DNA of 16,857 nucleotides. It comes from F1-120-MAGs238 sp964484185. Lineage in GTDB: Bacteria; Planctomycetota; Phycisphaerae; Phycisphaerales; UBA1924. Position 1 is the first letter of the stretch. Every line of letters begins with the position of its first letter. This document shows positions 7,189 through 16,857 of the stretch, piece after piece. Under the pieces are notes generated by a model. The model did not search any database. It saw only the letters and a program-made list of their open reading frames with translations, and was not told where the DNA came from. Position numbers and translations under genes: made by a program. The stretch spans positions 1-16,857 of the forward strand of contig CAZAEQ010000064.1 in the NCBI GenBank assembly GCA_964484185.1, written 5' to 3'.

Positions 7189-7346
7189 GTTCGAACACTC
7201 TCGCTCAGAATCCGATCCCACCGCACTCTCAATCGCGTACCCACCTTTTGGCTGGTGGACTTGGTCCCGTTGCAGCCACTGAATTTTCCAGTTTCCGCGC
7301 TCCCAACCCCCCACCCGACTTTTTTCCGATTCTTACAAGATCCAAC

Positions 7347-7375
7347 TTGACAAACCTATCAGAACCCGCTAATTT
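7347..7375 (+). promoter_or_regulatory. Candidate sigma-70 promoter for the LolA/TlpA fusion gene
   Basis: A perfect -35 hexamer TTGACA (7347-7352) lies exactly 17 bases from TAATTT (7370-7375). The -10 matches the consensus at only three of six positions, so strength is doubtful. If used, transcription would begin near 7382 and leave a leader of about 375 bases that includes the stem-loop cluster. Confidence 0.3.
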
Positions 7376-7509
7376 AACCGTTCGTCGCCAAAACCGCACC
7401 CGACAGGAAACCTATATATGCTACACCTCGCAACGGCCAATCCGCTTTCTCCAACAATCTTGCATGGCGCAAGCTTTGCGCGTTTCGAACTCCAACGCCA
7501 CCCCCGTTG

Positions 7510-7583
7510 TTTCGCCAAAAACGAAAGGCGCTCAGATGCTCACCCAAAAAGTGAGCACCTTTGAAAAAAGTGAGCACCTTTCG
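7510..7583 (+). repeat. Nested, competing stem-loops with a 17-bp tandem repeat
   Basis: AAAAAGTGAGCACCTTT occurs twice, at 7546-7562 and 7565-7581 (period 19). TGCTCAC (7537-7543) pairs with GTGAGCA in the first copy (7551-7557) across the loop CCAAAAA, and could instead pair with the second copy (7570-7576). CGAAAGGCGCTCA (7522-7534) pairs with TGAGCACCTTTCG (7571-7583) at 12 of 13 positions, enclosing the inner hairpin. A further hairpin TTTCG (7510-7514) with CGAAA (7522-7526) has the identical loop CCAAAAA and competes for the same bases. Whether it acts as RNA or as a protein-binding site is not visible. Confidence 0.55.
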
Positions 7584-7756
7584 ATTCTGACCCAATATCG
7601 AGCTTTTCCCGAATTCCGCTTCCTCTCTACCGCTCTCATGCCGCGTGCTCAACTGTTCTCATTTCACCCCACCCCAACTATTCCGACCCCCCCATAACGC
7701 CGATGACTTCCGGACCCTTAAGATCCTGGAACTAGAAATAACAGGGAGGGTCACAC

Positions 7757-9148
7757 ATGTTAAAAGGATTGAAAACGATGAAGACTCTGAATTCCGCCAA
7801 TGCTGCTCGTTTGCTCGCTCTCGCCGCCGTGTTCGCGATGGGCGCAGCCGCCGTCGCAGCGCCTAAGACCGACAAGACAGCAACTACAGCCCCCGCCGCC
7901 GACAAAGGCGATGCGACCGCGATTCTTGCCGCCGCACGCAAAGCTGTTGCCGATCTCAAAGCAGTCAGCTATTCCGTCAAGCTCAACGGTGCGATGAGCA
8001 ACGTCGAGTCTGGCGGCGAGGTCACACTCGTCAAGGCCGATGCTGGCGGCTGGAAAGTTGCCGCCAAGGGTGAAAACACCGCGAACAACATCCATCGCAA
8101 GAAAGATGGTAAAGATGAAACGACCACCAAGGGCACCGAGCCCGCAAAAGCAACTCCCTTCGAAGTGACCTTCGATGGCGCTACTGGCCACTCAATCGTC
8201 GAAAACGACAAGACTGTTTTCCAGAGCAGCATCAAAGATGAAACCGGCCTCCGCAACTTCTTTGCTTCACAGAAGGCTGGCTGGGTCGTCGCATGGGAAA
8301 TGATCGCTCCGGCGCCATTTGCATTCTCAGCGAACTCAGTTGCAACCCTTGAAGGCACTGAAGATGTCGGCGGCGTCACCTGCAACAAGATCAAGATCAC
8401 CACCAAGGCTCCGGCAGCCAAAGGCAGCGTCATCGCTCACGGCGGCGCAGTTACCACATACTTCTTCGGCGCACAGGACAACTTCCTCCGCCGCGTTGAC
8501 CGTGCCATCGGCGCCGATGCCGAAGGCGGCCGCACATCTGAAATGGTCCAGTCCAGCGCAGTGTTCACCAACGTCAAGTTTGATACGTCAGCTGCAGGCG
8601 CGAATTTCTCACCCGGAGTTCCCGATGGCTTTATTGTGAAGCCCGTTGGTGGCGGCAAGAAAGACGACGCCAAGACTGACAAGAAGGTGAAGTCAGAGGC
8701 CAGTGCGAACGGCCTGCTTGCCGTTGGATCAGCTGCTCCCGACTGGACACTCAAGACACCGTCGGGCGATGATGTGACGCTCTCAAGCCTCAAAGGCAAG
8801 GTGGTCGTTCTGGACTTCTGGGCAACATGGTGCCCTCCCTGCCGCAAAGCAATGCCAATGGTTCAGAAGTTGCACGACAAGTACAACGGAAAGAATGTGC
8901 TGGTGTATGGCCTGGCAACCGGCGAGCGCCCGGGCGGCGACCCGGCCAAGTACATGGCTGATCAGAAGTTCAACTATGGACTTCTGCTCAACGCTGAGAC
9001 CATTTCTAGCAAATACAAGATCTCGGGTATCCCGACATTCTATGTGATCGGCAAAGACGGCAACATTCTCTTTAACTCAGTCGGCTTCAAGGAAGAAGAG
9101 TTCAAAGAAATCGAGAATGTGATCAACAAGGAAATTGGCAAGAACTAA
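7757..9148 (+). CDS. Secreted LolA-like domain fused to TlpA-type thioredoxin
   Basis: A 463-residue exported thiol-disulfide oxidoreductase. Residues 1-35 are a signal peptide (basic start, hydrophobic AARLLALAAVFAMGAAAVAA). About 50-295 is a beta-rich domain resembling LolA/LolB-like lipoprotein-sorting folds (ARKAVADLKAVSYSVKLNG at the front, later YFFGAQDNFLRRVDR and GVPDGF). A Lys-rich linker occupies 298-312. From about 320 there is a TlpA/AhpC-TSA thioredoxin domain with SAAPDWTLKTPSGDDVTLSS, the redox motif W358-C-P-P-C362 and the cis-proline of GIPTFYV (Pro426). It probably reduces or resolves disulfides outside the cytoplasm; substrate unknown. The start is set by GGGAGGG (7744-7750), six bases upstream. 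A second ATG at 7778 would shorten a still-good signal peptide. It stands alone, with a long leader and a strong terminator. Confidence 0.9.
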   Translation: MLKGLKTMKTLNSANAARLLALAAVFAMGAAAVAAPKTDKTATTAPAADKGDATAILAAARKAVADLKAVSYSVKLNGAMSNVESGGEVTLVKADAGGWKVAAKGENTANNIHRKKDGKDETTTKGTEPAKATPFEVTFDGATGHSIVENDKTVFQSSIKDETGLRNFFASQKAGWVVAWEMIAPAPFAFSANSVATLEGTEDVGGVTCNKIKITTKAPAAKGSVIAHGGAVTTYFFGAQDNFLRRVDRAIGADAEGGRTSEMVQSSAVFTNVKFDTSAAGANFSPGVPDGFIVKPVGGGKKDDAKTDKKVKSEASANGLLAVGSAAPDWTLKTPSGDDVTLSSLKGKVVVLDFWATWCPPCRKAMPMVQKLHDKYNGKNVLVYGLATGERPGGDPAKYMADQKFNYGLLLNAETISSKYKISGIPTFYVIGKDGNILFNSVGFKEEEFKEIENVINKEIGKN

Positions 9149-9185
9149 TTGAGCTTCCGATATCCCCGATAATTGAGACTTAACG

Positions 9186-9219
9186 CGAGGCCGGGCAATC
9201 CCCGGCCTCGTTCTTTTTT
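9186..9219 (+). terminator. Rho-independent terminator after the thioredoxin fusion gene
   Basis: CGAGGCCGGG (9186-9195) and CCCGGCCTCG (9201-9210) form a perfect 10-bp GC-rich stem with a CAATC loop, followed by TTCTTTTTT. It begins 38 bases after the stop codon and is a textbook intrinsic terminator. Confidence 0.92.
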
Positions 9220-9282
9220 GGAACGAATATCGCGAGCGAGAGCGCGTCTCACCCTTGTGCAACCGTTTCGGCCGTTCACCAA

Positions 9283-9288
9283 TACAAT
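9283..9288 (+). promoter_or_regulatory. Possible -10 element placing transcription start at the ATG of the 9294 gene
   Basis: TACAAT (five of six consensus positions) ends five bases before the ATG at 9294, so a transcript from it would begin at or within a base of the start codon. There is no Shine-Dalgarno sequence. The -35 is poor (TTGTGC at 9255-9260, spacer 22). This suggests a leaderless mRNA, but only weakly. Confidence 0.3.
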
Positions 9289-9293
9289 AAATC

Positions 9294-10169
9294 ATGGGCC
9301 AATCGCCAGGCAACTTTCTGTCTTCCAAGCCTACCGCGACAATCCTCGCGTGGCCCAAAGGGCAAACTTCGGATCAGGTCGCCGCGACATTTGAGCGAGC
9401 GGGGTTTGGCACCTACGAAAGCAACCAGCTAGTGCGGCGTGAAACGCCGTTTTTCATAGGGCGCGTGAAGCAGGAGTTCGAGCGCAATTCAGCTCCAATT
9501 CTCAACGCTGGGGGGATTCAAACTCTGGTGCTGACTCAGGATCAGATCGATAGCGTTCCCAAGCCCTTCCTTGCCAAGAGCCTTCATGCAGCGACAGGTT
9601 CACAGCGTCCGTTCTATGTAGTTGAGCCCTGGCGCGGCGAAGGTACATCTCTTAATCTGGATGAGGTATTCCTGATTGTTCGGGCATCTGTCGGAAGATC
9701 TCGATCTACCGTGGAATCGCAACCGCGCGGATTGAGCCACAACCCCGGTGCATTGTTTGTGCCGTACGAAGCCGCCGTCATTCACGCCGTCGCAGAAGAT
9801 CTGCACGTGCCGCATTCCACAAAGTCGGTGGTGGCCAATGCCACTGAAGTCATCGAAATGTTCCGACTCGACGGAACACGTGTGCGCGTAAATGGTGACA
9901 AGTTCAATTTCGACGTGCTGGGTCAGGCCAAAGGACTTACTGACCGGCAGAATGTCGATACGCTCATGCTGATGATCTCTGAGCAGGCGACTCATGCTGA
10001 AATCGACCTGGAATTCCGCAAATTTAAAGCCCCTCCAAATACCATCAAAACCCACTCAGTCGATGTGGGCAACACATCAATCAAAAGCATCGATGCATGG
10101 CCCAGTTTTGAGTTCTACGCAGTCTGGCGATACCTCATACAACGCGTGATATGCGGCCTGGAACCATAA
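9294..10169 (+). CDS. Hypothetical soluble protein
   Basis: A 291-residue cytoplasmic-looking protein that I cannot assign to a named family. No signal peptide or membrane segment is visible. Residues 12-110 look like an alpha/beta domain (TATILAWPKGQTSDQVAATF at the front, then GGIQTLVLTQDQIDSVPKPF). The order 'poorly conserved strand, LTQDQIDSVPKP, FYVVEPWRGEG, LDEVFLIVRASVGRS' recalls planctomycete hypotheticals in which a small N-terminal domain is followed by a conserved 'DEV-hydrophobic-VR' strand. About 155-240 continues with helices (YEAAVIHAVAEDL) and strands (NATEVIEMFRLDGTRVRVNG). The next gene starts 48 bases downstream in the same frame, so co-transcription is possible. There is no Shine-Dalgarno sequence; a -10-like TACAAT just before the ATG allows a leaderless start. 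Confidence 0.72.
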   Translation: MGQSPGNFLSSKPTATILAWPKGQTSDQVAATFERAGFGTYESNQLVRRETPFFIGRVKQEFERNSAPILNAGGIQTLVLTQDQIDSVPKPFLAKSLHAATGSQRPFYVVEPWRGEGTSLNLDEVFLIVRASVGRSRSTVESQPRGLSHNPGALFVPYEAAVIHAVAEDLHVPHSTKSVVANATEVIEMFRLDGTRVRVNGDKFNFDVLGQAKGLTDRQNVDTLMLMISEQATHAEIDLEFRKFKAPPNTIKTHSVDVGNTSIKSIDAWPSFEFYAVWRYLIQRVICGLEP

Positions 10170-10217
10170 AACACTCCAACTTGGCCTTACTGCTCGATTT
10201 GGTCGATATATTCTGCA

Positions 10218-11384
10218 GTGTTCGTACGCCAGGCACATTCATTTGGTCAACAAGCGCGACTCGCTCTCACTCTCGCCTGGGTCTCCGGTTGCGCCAACAT
10301 TGTTGCGGTCTTTTCCTGCGGCCACGTCATCTCTCACGTCTCAGGCACTACCTCAGACTTCGGGAGATTGGTGGTTGAACAGCAATGGCGGATGGCCGGC
10401 TTTGCACTCTTCCTGCTGCTCACGTTCTTTACCGGCGCGGTAATCTCTGGTATCGCAACAGAGTTCGGCCGGCATCGCAAGTGGGATTCGATTTACGTTC
10501 TTCCCATGGCAATCGAAATGCTCCTGCTGGGAATATTCGCCATCGGCGTCTCGAACCTGGACGGCGAAGCAATCGTTGATCGCTTTACGCTCTATGGACT
10601 CACCGGCGTTGCCTCGATGTCGATGGGTTTGCAGAACGCAACGATCACACGCATCTCAAGCGGCGTCGTTCGCACGACCCACGTCACCGGCGTACTCACC
10701 GATCTTGGTCTCGAGGCAGCGCAACTCGCAGTCTGGTCCAGCACAAAAGTCAATCCCTCGAGCACCTTTCCCATGATCTGGTGGCGCGGCATCCGGGCCC
10801 ATCCGGCCAGCCGTCGACTCGCCTTACTCATGGGCATCATGATTTCGTTCGCCCTCGGCGCAGCACTGGGCGCGCTCTTGCACAAGTTCGAAGCTACTCG
10901 TCCCTGGGCAATGTTTCCGCCCGTGTTCTTCCTCGCCTTCAGCGTGTATCAGGATGTACGTCACCCGATTGCAGAAATCGCTCCATCGGAACTTATTGGC
11001 GACACCGCTCTGGACTTGCCGCAGGGTCTTGCTGTCTATCACCTGAAGCGCGACACAGCACGCACCGGTACACAGCATCGCATGCCTAATCTGCTTGCCT
11101 GGTCGGAAGGTCTGCCAGCAGAGGCTCGTGTCATAATCCTCGATATCGAAATGGTCAAGGAACTCGACACCGATGCCGCTTTTGAACTTCGCGCCCTGCT
11201 CGCGAACCTCGAACGCCAGGGTCGCCGACTTGTCATTTCCGGGGTCTCGCGTCAGCAGTTTGAGCAACTTCGCAAAGCCGGTGCAGATCAGCTGCTGGAC
11301 GCCGGAAGCGTGTGCCCAGACCTTGAAATCGCCATCGCCCGCGGCATGAATGCGCTTGCAGAGTCATCTGCTCACTTGCCATAA
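10218..11384 (+). CDS. DUF1275 (YoaK-family) membrane protein fused to a C-terminal STAS domain
   Basis: A 388-residue inner-membrane protein. Residues 12 to about 247 are a DUF1275/YoaK-like domain with about six membrane segments (near 15-35, 60-82, 92-112, 122-145, 200-222 and 229-246). Family-like motifs are SGCANIVAVFSCGHVISHVSGTT (starting at 23) and VRTTHVTGVLTDLG (151-164). Residues about 265-380 form a STAS domain: VIILDIEMVKELDTDAAFEL (305-324), then ANLERQGRRLVISGVS (329-344). The position of the phosphorylatable Ser in anti-anti-sigma factors holds Thr318 in DTDAA. STAS domains sit at the cytoplasmic end of SulP anion transporters, so a regulated small-molecule transporter is a reasonable inference; substrate unknown. 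The start is a GTG. There is no Shine-Dalgarno sequence, but TATATT (10207-10212) ends five bases before it. No other in-frame ATG or GTG exists between the preceding stop and this codon. Confidence 0.85.
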   Translation: MFVRQAHSFGQQARLALTLAWVSGCANIVAVFSCGHVISHVSGTTSDFGRLVVEQQWRMAGFALFLLLTFFTGAVISGIATEFGRHRKWDSIYVLPMAIEMLLLGIFAIGVSNLDGEAIVDRFTLYGLTGVASMSMGLQNATITRISSGVVRTTHVTGVLTDLGLEAAQLAVWSSTKVNPSSTFPMIWWRGIRAHPASRRLALLMGIMISFALGAALGALLHKFEATRPWAMFPPVFFLAFSVYQDVRHPIAEIAPSELIGDTALDLPQGLAVYHLKRDTARTGTQHRMPNLLAWSEGLPAEARVIILDIEMVKELDTDAAFELRALLANLERQGRRLVISGVSRQQFEQLRKAGADQLLDAGSVCPDLEIAIARGMNALAESSAHLP

Positions 11385-11397
11385 CTGGATGAAATCT

Positions 11398-11423
11398 GCG
11401 AATTTTTTGCTTGCGAAATTCGC
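11398..11423. repeat. Inverted repeat between the STAS gene and the dockerin-like gene
   Basis: GCGAATTT (11398-11405) and AAATTCGC (11416-11423) are perfect inverted copies with a 10-base loop, 14 bases after the upstream stop codon. No T-run follows, so termination would be weak. The right arm overlaps the candidate -35 at 11411-11416, so it may instead be an operator. Confidence 0.4.
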
Positions 11424-11439
11424 GGAATCTGTTTAGCAT
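11411..11439 (+). promoter_or_regulatory. Candidate promoter of the dockerin-like secreted protein gene
   Basis: TTGCGA (11411-11416) and TAGCAT (11434-11439) are separated by 17 bases and match the sigma-70 hexamers at four of six positions each. Transcription would start near 11446, leaving a leader of about 40 bases that holds a perfect Shine-Dalgarno sequence. Confidence 0.4.
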
Positions 11440-11471
11440 AAAGGTAGATTCTTGGTTTGCTCGCTCATCTC

Positions 11472-11478
11472 AAGGAGG
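11472..11478 (+). promoter_or_regulatory. Near-perfect Shine-Dalgarno sequence of the 11485 gene
   Basis: AAGGAGG lies six bases before the ATG at 11485. It is the strongest ribosome binding site in the window and fixes this start. Confidence 0.85.
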
Positions 11479-11484
11479 TTTTAG

Positions 11485-12279
11485 ATGACACCGCTGCGAG
11501 TATCCCGCTCCAAAATGTTGGTCGGCTTTCTAGGGCTTGCAAGTACGCATACCGCTTTGGCGCAGTCCTGGAATTCCGCTTCCGACTTTTCGCCCACTGC
11601 GAATCCCAATGGGGCGTGGAGCCTTGGCTGGGCGACATCGCGTCCGGTCGGTTTAATAGCGTTTCAACTCAGTCCAGTCCCCTCACAGAGCATACCTGGA
11701 TTCCCAACTTGGTTACCTGTGGGCAGATCGCTGCCATTTTGCTTCAAAAATGCTACCTCCCAACCTATCTTGTACGCCAACGATCCTGTGTGTCCGCCTG
11801 GAATTATGGGTGTTCACCCCGACGGTGATGGTGCCAATGCAGTACTCCGCTGGACCGCCCCATTTACCGGCTCGGTTCTGGTGAATGCCCACTTCGGAAC
11901 AACGACGCTTGATCCCACCGGCAACACGGTCGATGTTGCCGTCATACATAGCGGGGTCCTCATCAATTCAGCAAACCCGCCCCGCGGACGCGGACACTCG
12001 TACTTCAGCGTGATAAACGTCTCCGAAAACGACACCCTGGATTTTTCCGTTGGAAATGGAGGTAACGGCCATAGCGACGATTCCACCTCTATCGATATTC
12101 AACTGGTCTATATCTGTCCTGCTGACTTCAACCAAGACGGCACGACAGACTTTTTTGACTATCTCGACTTTGTGGCTGCTTTTGCCGACAACCAACTTTC
12201 CGCAGATTTTAATCAGGATGGAATCATCGATTTCTTCGATTATCTCGACTTTGTGGACGTCTTTGCCAGCGAATGTTGA
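11485..12279 (+). CDS. Secreted beta-sandwich protein with two C-terminal dockerin-like repeats
   Basis: A 264-residue exported protein of unknown role. Residues 1-26 are a signal peptide (RVSRSK, then MLVGFLGLASTHTALA, cleavage probably before QSW). About 30-209 is a beta-rich domain of a type seen in many secreted planctomycete and PEP-CTERM-like proteins: FSPTANPNGAWSLGW, then AVLRWTAPFTGSVLVNAHF, then VNVSENDTLDFSVG-like strands, ending SIDIQLVYI. The C-terminus carries two dockerin-type calcium loops 27 residues apart, ADFNQDGTTDFFDYLDF (213-229) and ADFNQDGIIDFFDYLDF (240-256). Putative calcium ligands in the first are D214, N216, D218 and D225. In Phycisphaerae such terminal repeats are common and are thought to serve anchoring or export rather than a cellulosome. 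The start is fixed by a near-perfect Shine-Dalgarno sequence. Confidence 0.88.
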   Translation: MTPLRVSRSKMLVGFLGLASTHTALAQSWNSASDFSPTANPNGAWSLGWATSRPVGLIAFQLSPVPSQSIPGFPTWLPVGRSLPFCFKNATSQPILYANDPVCPPGIMGVHPDGDGANAVLRWTAPFTGSVLVNAHFGTTTLDPTGNTVDVAVIHSGVLINSANPPRGRGHSYFSVINVSENDTLDFSVGNGGNGHSDDSTSIDIQLVYICPADFNQDGTTDFFDYLDFVAAFADNQLSADFNQDGIIDFFDYLDFVDVFASEC

Positions 12280-12427
12280 CATCCAGTAAATGCGATTAAT
12301 ACAGGAACCTACGAGCTTTTCTGTCGAATTGATCGACACAGTGGCACTTTGCTCCTAAACTCCCCGAGTTTGCGCTCGCCAGAGCCAGACGCCATGCTTT
12401 TGCTCTCAAGAATGGGGATCGCGACGA

Positions 12428-15994
<3,567 letters not shown>

Positions 15995-16026
15995 TCCAGA
16001 TTCGAAATCATCCCCCCAAAATCTGA

Positions 16027-16050
16027 CCCCCAATAGCAGGGGGAACCCTG
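16027..16050 (+). terminator. Possible weak terminator or alternative hairpins after carB
   Basis: CCCCC (16027-16031) can pair with GGGGG (16039-16043), or CAGGG (16037-16041) with CCCTG (16046-16050) closing a GGAA tetraloop. The two are mutually exclusive. No T-run follows, so an intrinsic terminator call is weak. It lies 33 bases after the carB stop. Confidence 0.3.
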
Positions 16051-16079
16051 TGACTCTGCCCAACCCTTTACCATGCGTC

Positions 16080-16133
16080 TGAATCGCGTGTTCTATTGGA
16101 CCGATCTATTGGTATCAACCTCTCTGCGATTCA
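16080..16133. repeat. Nested inverted and direct repeats upstream of the TonB receptor gene
   Basis: TGAATCGC (16080-16087) and GCGATTCA (16126-16133) are perfect inverted copies. Between them TCTATTGG occurs twice, at 16092-16099 and 16105-16112 (period 13). The block ends 26 bases before the ATG at 16160, where an operator or a leader structure would be expected. Confidence 0.4.
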
Positions 16134-16159
16134 AAGCAGGGTGAGTGTTGGGGGTACCA

Positions 16160-16857
16160 ATGAATTTAAAACATAAATTTCGATGTTGCTTGCCCTATAG
16201 CGCCGCCACACTAGTGCTCTTTTCTTCCCACGCTGCCGGGGGAGTTGCAACTGACGCGCCGACGGGTGGGTCTGCGCCAGAAAAGTCCAAGGCTGCCGCC
16301 GATGATGATCTTGCTGGCCTTGATATTGCACCCACGTTGATCGCCGCGGCAACTCCGGGCGAAAGCACCGATGATCTGTCGATGTTCAACGACATTCCGG
16401 TAGTAATCTCCGCGGCACGTCGCGAGCAGAAGTTGAGCGCATCGAGCGTACCGGTCAGCATTCTCACATCTCAAGACATCCGTTATGGCGGGCGTACGAG
16501 CATCGCTGATGCACTCCGCTATGTCCCTGGCATGGATGTCGTCCGCGTCGACAGAGTGCGATATGCAGTTGGCGTCCGCGGCATGCATCACGAGTTTGCA
16601 GATCGCACGCTGGTGCTGATCAACGGCCGCAATACCGGAGATGTTTCGTATGGCGGGACCGACTGGATGGCGATGCCGGTCCTCATGGACGACATTGACC
16701 GAATCGAAGTTGTGCGTGGTCCAGGCGGCGCAGTGTGGGGAGCAAACGCATTCAATGGTGTGATCAACATCCTGACAAAGAAGCCGGAGGACTCGCACGG
16801 CTTTGCGATGGCGACCACCCTGAATGAATTTGGAGATTCGTATTCACAATTCCGCTG
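16160..16857 (+). CDS. TonB-dependent outer-membrane receptor, 3' end cut by window edge
   Basis: The first 232 residues of an outer-membrane transporter that takes up siderophores, vitamins or glycans using TonB energy. Residues 1-25 look like a signal peptide (basic NLKHKFR, then hydrophobic to SSHAAGG). A low-complexity acidic linker runs to about 70. The segment DDLSMFNDIPVVISAARREQ (71-90) leads into the plug domain, as in other receptors of this style. The plug (about 90-190) shows VPVSILTSQDIR, IADALRYVPGMDVVRV, GVRGM, RTLVLINGR, IDRIEVVRGPGGAVWGANAF and GVINILTKKP, all canonical. The barrel lies beyond the window, so substrate and full length cannot be judged. The frame is open to the last base. 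The Shine-Dalgarno sequence is only a run of five G five bases upstream. Confidence 0.93.
   Translation, partial: MNLKHKFRCCLPYSAATLVLFSSHAAGGVATDAPTGGSAPEKSKAAADDDLAGLDIAPTLIAAATPGESTDDLSMFNDIPVVISAARREQKLSASSVPVSILTSQDIRYGGRTSIADALRYVPGMDVVRVDRVRYAVGVRGMHHEFADRTLVLINGRNTGDVSYGGTDWMAMPVLMDDIDRIEVVRGPGGAVWGANAFNGVINILTKKPEDSHGFAMATTLNEFGDSYSQFR

Larger units (their letters stand above)
7189..7756. other. 568-base non-coding gap with candidate promoter and stem-loop cluster
   Basis: No convincing gene on either strand; the longest frames are proline-rich or low-similarity shadows. After glmS there is a weak hairpin, CCACC (7241-7245) with GGTGG (7254-7258), but no T-run. A candidate promoter lies at 7347-7375. 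Between 7467 and 7481 GCGCAA-GCT-TTGCGC forms a small hairpin. The nested repeats at 7510-7583 are described separately. The rest (about 7590-7740) is C-rich without obvious structure. Confidence 0.5.

Noticed and set aside
7248..7697. 149-codon plus-strand open frame between glmS and the thioredoxin fusion
   Set aside because: Pro/Thr/Ser-rich with no domain and no ribosome binding site; it crosses the candidate promoter and the stem-loop cluster. The minus-strand frame at 7374-7652 is equally unconvincing.

Overview
The window looks like ordinary chromosome from a member of the Planctomycetota, most likely class Phycisphaerae. Several traits point that way. An ECF sigma factor overlaps a Ser/Thr kinase whose N-terminal segment is typical of the phylum. 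A membrane protein carries a degenerate CxCGY...CPECG zinc ribbon. A secreted protein ends in two dockerin-like calcium repeats of the 'DFNQDG..DFFDYLDF' kind. A secreted LolA-like/TlpA fusion and an unusually long CarB fit the same picture. This placement rests on recognising protein styles, not on a search. No phage, insertion sequence, CRISPR array, tRNA or rRNA was seen.

Layout. 1-1169 (minus): kinase (runs off the left edge) and ECF sigma factor, coupled by an ATGA overlap. 1386-2822 (plus): divergent secreted surface protein, closed by a strong hairpin terminator. 3093-4226: four-pass membrane protein that appears to be an internal duplication around a zinc ribbon, followed by two hairpins. 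4386-5045: unrecognised cytoplasmic protein. 5046-5355: hairpin-rich leader of glmS. 5356-7188: glmS (glucosamine-6-phosphate synthase). 7189-7756: long non-coding gap with a candidate promoter and a cluster of nested, competing stem-loops. 7757-9148: secreted LolA-like + TlpA thioredoxin fusion with an excellent terminator. 9294-10169: conserved-looking hypothetical. 10218-11384: DUF1275 membrane domain fused to a STAS domain. 11485-12279: secreted protein with dockerin-like repeats. 12428-15994: carB. 16160 to the right edge: start of a TonB-dependent receptor.

The plus-strand genes after 1386 are mostly single units with their own gaps and terminators, so no multi-gene pathway is apparent. 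Two housekeeping functions (amino-sugar synthesis for the envelope, carbamoyl phosphate for arginine and pyrimidines) sit among envelope, secreted and signalling genes. The only tight functional unit is the sigma/kinase pair, which by analogy with other planctomycete pairs probably forms an envelope- or surface-related signalling switch. Its target is unknown; the divergent surface protein is a natural candidate.

I did not find a clearly new multi-gene system. The most interesting items are the nested alternative stem-loops at 7510-7583, the DUF1275-STAS fusion, the internally duplicated zinc-ribbon membrane protein, the repeated terminator-like element at 2856 and 4286, and the structured glmS leader that does not look like a glmS ribozyme.
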